Assembly (NCBI GenBank): GCA_002343485.1
Contig: DDST01000102.1
Location: forward strand, 1-22,370
DNA length: 22,370 nt
Source: Proteobacteria bacterium UBA2383
GTDB lineage: Bacteria; Pseudomonadota; Gammaproteobacteria; Competibacterales; Competibacteraceae
Direction of reading: 5' to 3'
Shown piece by piece: positions 15,134 through 22,370 of the stretch (position 1 is the first letter of the stretch; each line of letters begins with the position of its first letter). Below the pieces are notes generated by a model. That model worked only from the letters and a program-made list of their open reading frames with translations, searched no databases and was not told the origin of the DNA. Position numbers and translations under genes: made by a program.

Positions 15134-15652
15134 ATGAAAGAATTTATTCTTGGCGGCGCCCGCTCTGGGAAAAGTGCGTTCGCTCAGCAACGAGCCATCG
15201 CGAGCAACCTGCATGTCATCTATCTGGCCACCGCCCACGCCGGCGATAAGGAAATGGCCGGACGCATTGCCCGCCATCGCGCCGAACGTCCGTCTGACTG
15301 GGGTTTGGTGGAAGAACCCCTCGCGCTGGCCGCTGCCTTGCGCGCCCATGCCACTCCCGAGCGTTGCCTGCTGGTCGATTGCCTGACCCTGTGGCTAAGC
15401 AACCTGCTAGCTGCTGGCGATGCGCATCTTTCTGACGAAATCAATGCCCTGCTGGAAACCCTCCCGGTGTTATCTGGCCAGATCCTGCTGGTCACCAACG
15501 AAGTGGGACAAGGCATTGTTCCCAGCAACCCGCTGGCCCGGCGTTTTCGTGACGAAGCTGGCCGGCTGCATCAGGCGGTTGCCGCCTGCTGTGACCGCGC
15601 CACCTTTATCATTGCTGGCATACCTCTCACTCTCAAGGATTGTTTTGTATGA
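15134..15652 (+). CDS. cobU: Adenosylcobinamide kinase / adenosylcobinamide-phosphate guanylyltransferase
   Basis: This 172-residue bifunctional enzyme phosphorylates adenosylcobinamide and then adds GMP to give AdoCbi-GDP, the activated corrinoid for CobS. It begins with FILGGARSGKS, with the P-loop at residues 7-14. The RIARHRAERPSDW segment contains His48, at the place of the guanylylated histidine of Salmonella CobU. The DCLTLWLSNLL and NEVGQGIVPSNPLARRFRD motifs follow. Length matches CobU/CobP (about 180). The spacing before the ATG lacks an obvious AGGA. Its TGA overlaps the next ATG (ATGA), so translation of cobT is coupled. No cobalamin riboswitch fits in the 47 nt upstream. Confidence 0.95.
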   Translation: MKEFILGGARSGKSAFAQQRAIASNLHVIYLATAHAGDKEMAGRIARHRAERPSDWGLVEEPLALAAALRAHATPERCLLVDCLTLWLSNLLAAGDAHLSDEINALLETLPVLSGQILLVTNEVGQGIVPSNPLARRFRDEAGRLHQAVAACCDRATFIIAGIPLTLKDCFV

Positions 15653-16692
15653 GCCACCACTGGTTTGACGATCCCATTCCCGCACCTGACAGCACGGTGC
15701 GCGTCGCTGCAGGCGAACGCCAAGCGCAATTGACCAAACCTCCTGGCTCACTGGGCCAGATAGAGAAACTCGGCATCACCCTGGCGGCCATGCAGCGCAC
15801 GCAGCAGCCACGCCTCGATCAGGTCTGGATCACCGTCTTTGCCGCCGATCACGGGGTCACCGCCGAAGGTGTATCCGCTTTCCCGCAGGCGGTCACTGCC
15901 GAAATGGTGCGTAATTTCGCCCGAGGAGGGGCGGCGATCAGCATACTGGCCCGGGAATGGGGAGCGCGGTTGGATGTGGTGAATGTAGGCACAGTGCAAC
16001 CCTTGGAAGAATTATCTGGCGTGCTGGATGCCCGGATCGGCCCCGGTACCGCCAATTTTGTTCATGAACCGGCCATGACGGTTGAACAATTGCATGATGC
16101 CTTGATGGCCGGTCATCACGCGGCAGACCGGGCAGCGATCAATGGCGCGCAGTTGTTCATCGGTGGCGAAATGGGCATTGGCAACACCACCAGCGCCGCG
16201 GCAGTGGCTTGTTCCCTGCTGGGCCGCCCTGCTGCGCAACTGGCAGGACCCGGCACGGGGCTGGATGCGGCTGGCGTCAATCGCAAAGCCCTGGCCATCG
16301 AACGCGCTTTAGCGAAACAGCGCAGCAACCGGCCGTTAGAGGCTTTGCAACGATTGGGGGGATTCGAAATCGCCGCGATGACCGGCGCCTATTTGCGTTG
16401 TGGTCAATTGGGAATACCGGTGCTCGTGGATGGATTCATTTCGACAGTCGCGGTGCTGGCCGCGGTACGGCTACGGCCGGAGCTGGCCGCCTGGCTGTTT
16501 TATGCCCATTGTTCCGCCGAACCGGGCCACCGCCGGCTACTGGAAGTGCTGGAAGCAAAACCGCTGCTTGATCTCGGCATGCGATTGGGTGAGGGTAGCG
16601 GCGCAGCAATAGCAATACCGATACTTCGCGCTGCCGCCGCTTTACACGCCCAGATGGCGACCTTCACCGAAGCGGGGGTTTCACAGGCATGA
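15649..16692 (+). CDS. cobT: Nicotinate-nucleotide--dimethylbenzimidazole phosphoribosyltransferase
   Basis: This 347-residue enzyme transfers phosphoribose from nicotinate mononucleotide to dimethylbenzimidazole, giving alpha-ribazole 5'-phosphate. Visible signatures are KPPGSLGQIEKL at about 30-41, ADHGVTAEGVSAFPQ at about 66-80, GGEMGIGNTTSAAA at about 172-185, GTGLDAAGVNRK at about 202-213 and DGFISTVAVLAA. Glu315 in RLGEGSGAA lies where the catalytic Glu317 of Salmonella CobT is. The start at 15649 overlaps the cobU stop; an in-frame TTG at 15640 is less likely. The stop overlaps the next start by ATGA. Confidence 0.97.
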   Translation: MSHHWFDDPIPAPDSTVRVAAGERQAQLTKPPGSLGQIEKLGITLAAMQRTQQPRLDQVWITVFAADHGVTAEGVSAFPQAVTAEMVRNFARGGAAISILAREWGARLDVVNVGTVQPLEELSGVLDARIGPGTANFVHEPAMTVEQLHDALMAGHHAADRAAINGAQLFIGGEMGIGNTTSAAAVACSLLGRPAAQLAGPGTGLDAAGVNRKALAIERALAKQRSNRPLEALQRLGGFEIAAMTGAYLRCGQLGIPVLVDGFISTVAVLAAVRLRPELAAWLFYAHCSAEPGHRRLLEVLEAKPLLDLGMRLGEGSGAAIAIPILRAAAALHAQMATFTEAGVSQA

Positions 16693-17294
16693 GCGAATTT
16701 ACAATCGTCGATTTATTGCGGCATGGTGAACCGGAAGGCGGCCAGAAGTTTCGAGGAGCGATCGATGATCCGTTAAGTCCGTGCGGCTGGGAACAGATGC
16801 GTGCGGCAGTCGGCGATTATCGGGAATGGGACACGATTATCAGTTCGCCACTGATTCGTTGCGCGGCTTTTGCCCAAGCCCTGGCTCACCAGCTGGATCG
16901 CCCGCTGGAAGTCGTTGAAGAATTTACCGAGATCAGTTTCGGCGTTTGGGAAGGGCGTTCGGTAGCCGATGTACATGAGACCGATCCGCAAGCGCTGAGA
17001 CGGTTCTGGCATGATCCGATTGCCTATCCGATCCCTGGCGGCGAACCGGTCATTGATTTCGATCAGCGTATCGCTCAAGCCTGGACCCGCCTGTTGGAAT
17101 GCTATCAAGGCCGGCATGTACTGCTAGTCGCCCATGGCGGCGTCATCCGCATGGTGTTGCGCCAATTGCTGGAGATGCCGGTACGGCGGATCTGGCGGAT
17201 TGAGGCGCCTTTTGCATCCCTAAGCCGGATGCGGGTGCACTGCGATCCAGGCGCCGAACCCCACCTGGTGTTTCACAACGGCTGCCTGACATGA
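16689..17294 (+). CDS. cobC: Alpha-ribazole phosphatase (histidine phosphatase family)
   Basis: This 201-residue protein belongs to the phosphoglycerate-mutase-like histidine phosphatases. The phospho-acceptor motif is LLRHGEPEGG with His12, the acidic residue is in EISFGVWEG at about 81-89, and the second histidine is His149 in LLVAHGGVIRM. Its place between cobT and cobS, with ATGA overlaps on both sides, supports CobC, which dephosphorylates alpha-ribazole 5'-phosphate (or adenosylcobalamin 5'-phosphate). The family is certain; the substrate is assigned from the operon. Confidence 0.9.
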   Translation: MSEFTIVDLLRHGEPEGGQKFRGAIDDPLSPCGWEQMRAAVGDYREWDTIISSPLIRCAAFAQALAHQLDRPLEVVEEFTEISFGVWEGRSVADVHETDPQALRRFWHDPIAYPIPGGEPVIDFDQRIAQAWTRLLECYQGRHVLLVAHGGVIRMVLRQLLEMPVRRIWRIEAPFASLSRMRVHCDPGAEPHLVFHNGCLT

Positions 17295-18034
17295 TCCGTC
17301 TCTTGGTCCTGGCGCTGCAATTGCTGACCCGGCTGCCAGTTCCTTCCCTGAACTCACCACCGCAACCCCAGGATCTGGGGCGGTCGGTGCTGTTCTTTCC
17401 CGTAGTGGGCTTGGTCATTGGAGCGTTGCTGGCCGGGCTGCACACCGCTCTGTGGTGGACCGACCCAGGGGTTCTCGCAGCACTGGTTCTCGCAATCTGG
17501 GTACTGCTGACCGGTGGCTTGCATTTGGATGGGCTGGCCGACACCGCCGATGCTTGGATCGGCGGCCAGGGTGATCGCGATCGCACGCTGGCCATCATGA
17601 AAGATCCACGCAGCGGTCCAGCAGCGATTGCCATCGTCGTGCTGGTTCTCATCAATAAATTCGCTGCCTTGCAGATGCTGCTGGCGGGCGATGCATATGA
17701 TGTGCTGTTACTGGCGCCCGTGTGGGGCCGCGCCATGATGGTCCTGTTGTTGCTTACGACGCCTTATGTGCGGCCCGGTGGACTGGGTTCTCCATATGCG
17801 AATGAACTGCCACGATTGAGCAGCGGCTTGCTGATAGCGCTGATCGCCATCGCGACCATGGCGTTCCTGGAATGGCTAGGCGGTATCTTGCTGGCTGTGC
17901 TGAGCATTGGCTTTCTCGGCCTGCGCCATGCTTGGATAACACGGTTAGGTGGCGTCACGGGCGACACACTCGGCGCAACCTGCGAATTGATGGAGATGCT
18001 GGTCTTACTGACGCTGGCGCTGCAGGTGGATTAA
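17291..18034 (+). CDS. cobS: Adenosylcobinamide-GDP ribazoletransferase (cobalamin synthase)
   Basis: This 247-residue inner-membrane enzyme joins AdoCbi-GDP to alpha-ribazole (phosphate), completing adenosylcobalamin. Signatures: LLTRLPVP near the N-terminus, GRSVLFFPVVGLVIGALL at 30-47, the catalytic HLDGLADTADA at 78-88, the GGQGDRDRTLAIMKDPRSGP stretch at 91-110, and a C-terminal LGGVTGDTLGATCELMEMLV. About five to seven membrane helices and the length match CobS. It ends the four-gene unit; no clear terminator follows. Confidence 0.96.
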   Translation: MIRLLVLALQLLTRLPVPSLNSPPQPQDLGRSVLFFPVVGLVIGALLAGLHTALWWTDPGVLAALVLAIWVLLTGGLHLDGLADTADAWIGGQGDRDRTLAIMKDPRSGPAAIAIVVLVLINKFAALQMLLAGDAYDVLLLAPVWGRAMMVLLLLTTPYVRPGGLGSPYANELPRLSSGLLIALIAIATMAFLEWLGGILLAVLSIGFLGLRHAWITRLGGVTGDTLGATCELMEMLVLLTLALQVD

Positions 18035-18262
18035 CGCTGATGCTATTAAATCCGATCCTGTAACAAGCGGTTTCCTCGACGGGCAATAGCTTTAAAAACC
18101 GTGTGACTCTGGATGCGGCGGTTATGGCAGACCACCCAGGAGGTGGCAAGGTGCTAAAGCCAGCGATTGATTATCTGCTTTGAAGTTACACTATAAGCCG
18201 CAACCTTCGTCACAACCAGTATTCTTCCTGTCTCATTGCATCTAATGTCTCTTGATTGCGAC

Positions 18263-18291
18263 TTGTTCGTTCCTCTCTAAAGTATTAGAAT
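18263..18291 (+). promoter_or_regulatory. Candidate promoter of the RND efflux operon
   Basis: TTGTTC (18263-18268) and TAGAAT (18286-18291) are 17 nt apart, 48 nt before the adaptor start codon. The -10 matches consensus at five of six bases, the -35 only partly. The -10 is overlapped by an inverted repeat. Confidence 0.4.
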
Positions 18292-18300
18292 TTACTAATA
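18283..18300. promoter_or_regulatory. Inverted repeat over the -10, candidate operator
   Basis: TATTAG (18283-18288) and CTAATA (18295-18300) are exact reverse complements separated by AATTTA. They cover the predicted -10 and start site, a typical place for a TetR- or ArsR-like repressor. No regulator gene is in the window. Confidence 0.4.
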
Positions 18301-18338
18301 TACCAACCCGATTTCCATCCGGTTCGAGGGGTACTGCT

Positions 18339-19403
18339 ATGTCCACATCCATCCGTGCGTTGCCATTTCTCATTCACAGCCTGCTGGCCATCCTGCCGGC
18401 GCTGCTAACGGCTGCGGAATTGCCGTTCCCGGTGGCCGAAGTCCAACTGCAAACCCTGCCTGATGAGCAAGTGCTTGATGGTGTCATTGAGGCGGTGAAT
18501 CGCAGTACCGTTTCCGCCCAGACTGCGGGGCGTGTCGAAAAAATCATGGTGGATGTCAACGATTTCGTCTCCCAAGGCGCACCGATCGTCCGCATCCGCA
18601 ACATCGAGCAGCGCGCCGGCTTGGAACAAGCGCAGGCCAGCCTGCGCGAGGCCCAAGCCCGTTTCATCGAAGCCGATGCCGAATACAAGCGCATCCGTGG
18701 CGTGTATGAAAAACGGCTGGTCTCCAAGGCGCAGATGGATTCCACCACCGCCACTCTCAATGCCGCCAAGGCTCGTTTGGAAGCTGCGGAAGCCGGCGTT
18801 GCCCAAGCGAAAGAGTCGCTGGGCTACACCATCGTCAATGCCCCCTACAGCGGCATTGTATTGGAACGCCATGTGGAATTAGGCGAAAGTGTTCAACCTG
18901 GCAAGCCACTGATGACCGGCTTCTCGCTTGATGAGCTGCGGGTTGTTGTCAACGTGCCGCAACGGCTGATCGGGCCGGTGCGCCGCTACCAGCAAGCGCG
19001 GGTGTTACCGCTGGATGGCGGGCCCAGCATCGCTGCCGAAAAACTGACTCTTTTCCCCTACGCCGATCCACAGAGCAATGTATTCAAAGTTCGCGTCTAT
19101 TTACCGGAAAAAACCGAGAACCTGTATCCAGGCATGTTCGTTAAAACAGCGTTCCGGGTGGGTGAGGATCAACGGCTGACGGTGCCACGAACGGCGTTGG
19201 CCCAACGTGGGGAGGTGAGTGCTGTCTACGTCGTCAAGCATGATCAGGCCAGTCTCCGCCAAGTGCGGCCAGGCCGGATCGAGGGCGATCAAGTGGAAAT
19301 CTTAGCCGGGCTGGACGCAGGGGAGACGGTGGCGCTGGACCCGATCCAGGCGGGCGCCTATCTCAAGGAACAGCCGAAGAACGGGGGACCGCATGATGAG
19401 TGA
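18339..19403 (+). CDS. RND efflux periplasmic adaptor (membrane fusion protein)
   Basis: This 354-residue adaptor links an inner-membrane RND pump to an outer-membrane channel. A signal peptide covers residues 1 to about 26 (hydrophobic core LLAILPALLTA, no lipobox cysteine). The HlyD pattern follows: a first lipoyl half (VSAQTAGRVEKIMVDVNDFV, then SQGAPIVRI), a coiled-coil hairpin rich in Ala, Gln and Glu, the second lipoyl half (VNAPYSGIVLERHVELGESV), a beta-barrel domain, and LYPGMFVKTAFRVG near the end. The start at 18339 has a GAGGGG ribosome site and gives a proper signal peptide; an upstream TTG at 18252 does not. Its stop overlaps the permease start by 11 nt, so the two are coupled. 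Substrate unknown. Confidence 0.94.
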   Translation: MSTSIRALPFLIHSLLAILPALLTAAELPFPVAEVQLQTLPDEQVLDGVIEAVNRSTVSAQTAGRVEKIMVDVNDFVSQGAPIVRIRNIEQRAGLEQAQASLREAQARFIEADAEYKRIRGVYEKRLVSKAQMDSTTATLNAAKARLEAAEAGVAQAKESLGYTIVNAPYSGIVLERHVELGESVQPGKPLMTGFSLDELRVVVNVPQRLIGPVRRYQQARVLPLDGGPSIAAEKLTLFPYADPQSNVFKVRVYLPEKTENLYPGMFVKTAFRVGEDQRLTVPRTALAQRGEVSAVYVVKHDQASLRQVRPGRIEGDQVEILAGLDAGETVALDPIQAGAYLKEQPKNGGPHDE

Positions 19404-22370
19404 GACCACCGGACCACGCCTTGGGTTATCCGGGGCAATCGCCAAAAAATTCCTGCAAAACCAGATTACCCCGCTGCTGGCGCTGGTGGGATTGTTGATG
19501 GGTCTGTTCGCGGTATTGATCACGCCCCGCGAGGAAGAACCGCAGATCAATGTGACCTTTGCCAACGTATTCATCCCTTTCCCTGGCGCCACCGCCCACG
19601 AGGTAGAAAAGCTGGTCAGCAATCCCGCCGAACAAATGCTGGCGGAAATCGAAGGCGTAGAGCACGTTTATTCGGTATCACAACCCGGCATGGCGGTGCT
19701 GACCGTGCAATTCCTGGTCGGCGAACCGCGCACTGACGCCATCGTCCGGCTCTACAACAAGCTCTATTCCAACGCCGACTGGCTGCCGCCCAATCTCGGG
19801 GTTGGACAACCGATCGTTAAACCCAAGGGCATCGACGACGTACCGATTGTCGCCCTGACCCTATGGACTGAAGACCCCACGCGTGGCGCCGGTGATCTGG
19901 CGCGCGTGGCGCATACCCTGGAAACAGAGTTGAAGCGGGTGACCGGTACCCGCGATCTGTACACCATCGGTGCGCCGGATCAGGTCGTCAGCATCCTGTT
20001 CGATCCAGCCAAACTGGCCGGTTATGACTTATCGCTGGCCGAATTGCGCCGCTCGCTGCAAGCGGCCAACGCTTCGGCGGACGCCGGCGTCCTGGTCGGC
20101 GGCAATCGGGAAATTCCGGTGCAGGCCGGCAGTTTTTTGGTGAATGCTGAGGAGATCGGCACGCTGGTGGTCGGTCTGCACCAGGGAACGCCGGTGTATC
20201 TGGCCGATGTCGCCAATGTCAAACTGGGACCGGATTCACCGGAGCGCTATGTCTGGCTGGGGACAGGTTCCGCGGCGGAAGCCAACGGCATTCAGGTGCG
20301 CGGTGAATTCCCGGCAGTGACATTGGCCATCGCCAAGAAGCCCGGCGAGAACGCCGTGCAAATCGCCGATCAACTGTTGCAACGGGTTGAGGAACTGCGC
20401 GGCACCTTTATCCCGGAAGGGGTCAATATCACGGTGACTCGCAACTACGGAGTGACCGCCAACGACAAAGCAATGACCCTGATCGCCAAGCTGATGTTCG
20501 CCACTGGGCTGGTGATCGCGCTGGTGCTGATCGCGCTCGGCTGGCGTGAGGCGTTTATTGTCGGCGCAGCCGTGATTTTGACGCTGACGATTACTCTGTT
20601 TGCCTCATGGGCCTGGGGCTTTACCCTCAACCGGGTATCGCTGTTCGCGCTGATTTTCTCCATCGGCATCCTGGTGGATGACGCTATCGTGGTGGTGGAG
20701 AACATTCACCGGCATATCCATTTGGGCGGACGCACGCTGGCCGAGGCAATTCCACTGGCAGTCGACGAGGTCGGCGGCCCGACCATTCTGGCGACGTTCA
20801 CCGTCATTGCCGCTCTATTGCCCATGGCGTTCGTGTCCGGGCTGATGGGGCCGTACATGAGTCCGATTCCGATTAACTCCAGCATGGGAATGCTGATCTC
20901 GCTGGCAGTGGCGTTCGTGTTCACTCCGTGGTTGACCTATAAGGTACTGCGAGGAAGAGGAGAGGCGTCAGACATGCCGCCCTCTTCTCCCGTGGAGGAG
21001 GGTCAAGGTGAGGGGAAAGCATCGGAAGACTTCGCCCACCGCTTATTCCGCCGCGTGGTCGGCCCGTTCCTGCGCGGGCAGCAAGGCCGGCCATTACGCT
21101 GGCTGCTAGGACTGGCTGTGTTGGCGATGATCGGCGGTTCGATCAGCCTGGCCTATTTTCAGCTTGTCGTGCTGAAGATGCTGCCCTTCGACAACAAGTC
21201 AGAGTTTCAGGTGATCGTCGATATGCCGGAAGGGACCACGCTGGAACAAACCGCCCGGGTATTGGGCGAACTGGGCCGCTACCTGGCCACGGTTCCAGAA
21301 GTCACTGATTATCAAGTCTATGCCGGGACTGCTGCGCCGATCAACTTCAATGGTCTGGTGCGCCAGTACTACCTGCGCGCTAGCGCGAATGCCGGTGACA
21401 TTCAGGTCAACCTGGTGGATAAGAAACATCGTCATCGCAAGAGTCACGAAATCGCACTGGCGGTGCGCGGCCCCTTGCAGGAAATCGGCGCGCTATACCA
21501 AGCCAACGTCAAGGTCGTGGAAGTGCCACCCGGTCCGCCGGTGATGGCGCCGCTGGTCGCCGAGATATACGGGCTGAACTATACCGGTCAGATTCAGGCC
21601 GCGCAGCAAGTACGCGATGTGTTCAGCACCACCCAGGACATCATTGATGTGGACGATACCGTCGAAGCCCCGTCCGAGCGGTTGATCGCGCATGTGGACC
21701 GGGCCAAGGCGGCGTTGCTCGGCGTATCGCAGCAGGCGGTCGCTGCTGACATGAATACCGCCCTGCGTGGCGAGGATGTCAGCTACCTGCACTCCGGGAT
21801 CGCCAAATATCCAATTCCGCTGCGACTGGAATTGCCGGTCGCCGACAAGGCGGATATTGCCTCGGTGCTGGATTTGCGCACTCGCAGCCAGGGAGGTCCG
21901 CTGGTCCCTCTTTCAGAAATCGTGGATATCGAAACGACGCAACGTGAGAACGCCATCTATCACAAGGACTTGTTACCCGTGGTGTTCGTATTCGGCGATA
22001 TGGCCGGCCGGCTGGACAGTCCGCTCTATGGGATGTTCGAAATTTTCAGCCGCCTGCAAGAAACCCCGATTGCCGGAGGATCGATCGAGCAGTTTTTCAT
22101 TCGCCAGCCGGATAATCCGTATAGCTATAGCCTGAAATGGGACGGTGAATGGCAGATTACTTATGAGACTTTCCGCGACATGGGCATTGCCTACGGGGTT
22201 GGAATGATTTTGATCTACCTGCTGGTGGTGGCGCAGTTCCATTCCTATCGGGTTCCGTTGATCATCATGGCACCGATTCCGTTGACCATCATTGGGGTGA
22301 TGCCAGGTCATGCGTTATTGCACGCCCAGTTCACCGCAACGTCGATGATCGGCATGATCGCGCTGGCCGG
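19393..22370 (+). CDS. RND efflux permease, truncated by the window edge
   Basis: The frame opens at ATG 19393 (a second ATG follows at once at 19396) and stays open to the right edge, about 992 codons, so perhaps 60-100 residues are missing. RND features are clear: a TM1 segment followed by a periplasmic porter domain with FANVFIPFPGATAHEVEKLV and an EGVEHVYS segment; the TM4 proton-relay pair Asp429-Asp430 in GILVDDAIVVVENIHRHI; then FTVIAALLPMAFVSGLMG; and a second porter half with FDNKSEFQVIVDMPEGTTL. Proton-driven export across the envelope with the adaptor is expected. The loop between the two halves contains a translated REP-like repeat at 20980-21015. HAE versus other RND subclass and substrate cannot be decided. 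An outer-membrane channel gene is not in view. Confidence 0.95.
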   Translation, partial: MMSETTGPRLGLSGAIAKKFLQNQITPLLALVGLLMGLFAVLITPREEEPQINVTFANVFIPFPGATAHEVEKLVSNPAEQMLAEIEGVEHVYSVSQPGMAVLTVQFLVGEPRTDAIVRLYNKLYSNADWLPPNLGVGQPIVKPKGIDDVPIVALTLWTEDPTRGAGDLARVAHTLETELKRVTGTRDLYTIGAPDQVVSILFDPAKLAGYDLSLAELRRSLQAANASADAGVLVGGNREIPVQAGSFLVNAEEIGTLVVGLHQGTPVYLADVANVKLGPDSPERYVWLGTGSAAEANGIQVRGEFPAVTLAIAKKPGENAVQIADQLLQRVEELRGTFIPEGVNITVTRNYGVTANDKAMTLIAKLMFATGLVIALVLIALGWREAFIVGAAVILTLTITLFASWAWGFTLNRVSLFALIFSIGILVDDAIVVVENIHRHIHLGGRTLAEAIPLAVDEVGGPTILATFTVIAALLPMAFVSGLMGPYMSPIPINSSMGMLISLAVAFVFTPWLTYKVLRGRGEASDMPPSSPVEEGQGEGKASEDFAHRLFRRVVGPFLRGQQGRPLRWLLGLAVLAMIGGSISLAYFQLVVLKMLPFDNKSEFQVIVDMPEGTTLEQTARVLGELGRYLATVPEVTDYQVYAGTAAPINFNGLVRQYYLRASANAGDIQVNLVDKKHRHRKSHEIALAVRGPLQEIGALYQANVKVVEVPPGPPVMAPLVAEIYGLNYTGQIQAAQQVRDVFSTTQDIIDVDDTVEAPSERLIAHVDRAKAALLGVSQQAVAADMNTALRGEDVSYLHSGIAKYPIPLRLELPVADKADIASVLDLRTRSQGGPLVPLSEIVDIETTQRENAIYHKDLLPVVFVFGDMAGRLDSPLYGMFEIFSRLQETPIAGGSIEQFFIRQPDNPYSYSLKWDGEWQITYETFRDMGIAYGVGMILIYLLVVAQFHSYRVPLIIMAPIPLTIIGVMPGHALLHAQFTATSMIGMIALA
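20980..21015 (+). repeat. REP-like palindromic repeat inside the RND permease gene
   Basis: The stretch CCCTCTTCTCCC, GTGG, AGGAGGG followed by TCAAGGTGAGGGG forms an imperfect hairpin (CCCT...CTCC pairing with GGAG...AGGG) and has the look of the common intergenic element CCCTCTCCC...GGGAGAGGG...GGTGAGGG of proteobacteria (recognised from memory). It is read in frame as PSSPVEEGQGEG in a cytoplasmic loop between membrane segments. Confidence 0.55.

Larger units (their letters stand above)
18035..18338. other. 304-nt spacer between cobS and the RND genes
   Basis: No gene is seen here. It holds a small hairpin CCACC/GGTGG at 18132-18146, a wider-spaced CGGTTT/AAACCG pair around 18070-18104, and at its right end a candidate promoter with an overlapping inverted repeat. 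I looked for a cobalamin-riboswitch signature and did not find one. Confidence 0.6.

Overview
The window reads as a chromosomal segment of a gammaproteobacterium with moderately high GC. This rests on the E. coli-like GapA, the ubiC-ubiA pair, a tkt-gap-pgk cluster as in autotrophs and glycogen- or sulfur-metabolising Gammaproteobacteria, aerobic B12 tail genes and an RND pump. No rRNA, tRNA, CRISPR array or transposase is visible. The genus is not determinable by eye; a Competibacter- or Chromatiales-like lineage is a guess.

Layout. On the minus strand from the left: an alpha/beta hydrolase (144-989); a two-gene operon, transcribed right to left, of a periplasmic amino-acid-type binding protein (4540-5724) followed 3 nt later by a large membrane GGDEF-EAL protein (1225-4536); a 338-nt spacer with a perfect 22-bp palindrome and a small repeat-like insert; then ubiC-ubiA and a small ABM-fold monooxygenase (6063-7922). 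On the plus strand: a CPA2-type cation/proton antiporter (8109-9284); tkt-gap-pgk (9524-14018) with a structured leader and a strong final terminator; an AEC-family permease (14169-15086); cobU-cobT-cobC-cobS (15134-18034), joined by ATGA overlaps; and an RND adaptor plus permease (18339 to the right edge, permease truncated by the window).

Function. ubiC and ubiA make and prenylate 4-hydroxybenzoate for ubiquinone. tkt, gap and pgk serve the Calvin, pentose-phosphate and glycolytic interconversions. The cob genes attach the lower nucleotide loop of adenosylcobalamin. The binding protein and GGDEF-EAL pair looks like a periplasmic ligand sensor controlling cyclic-di-GMP; no ABC permease or ATPase genes are nearby.

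Points that stand out: the binding-protein/c-di-GMP module with a palindromic operator candidate; four apparent single-base insertions within about 450 bp of pgk; a REP-like repeat translated in frame inside the RND permease; a related repeat-like insert flanked by 11-bp direct repeats; and a hairpin-rich leader between a near-consensus promoter and tkt. All similarity and function calls are from reading by eye, without database searches.
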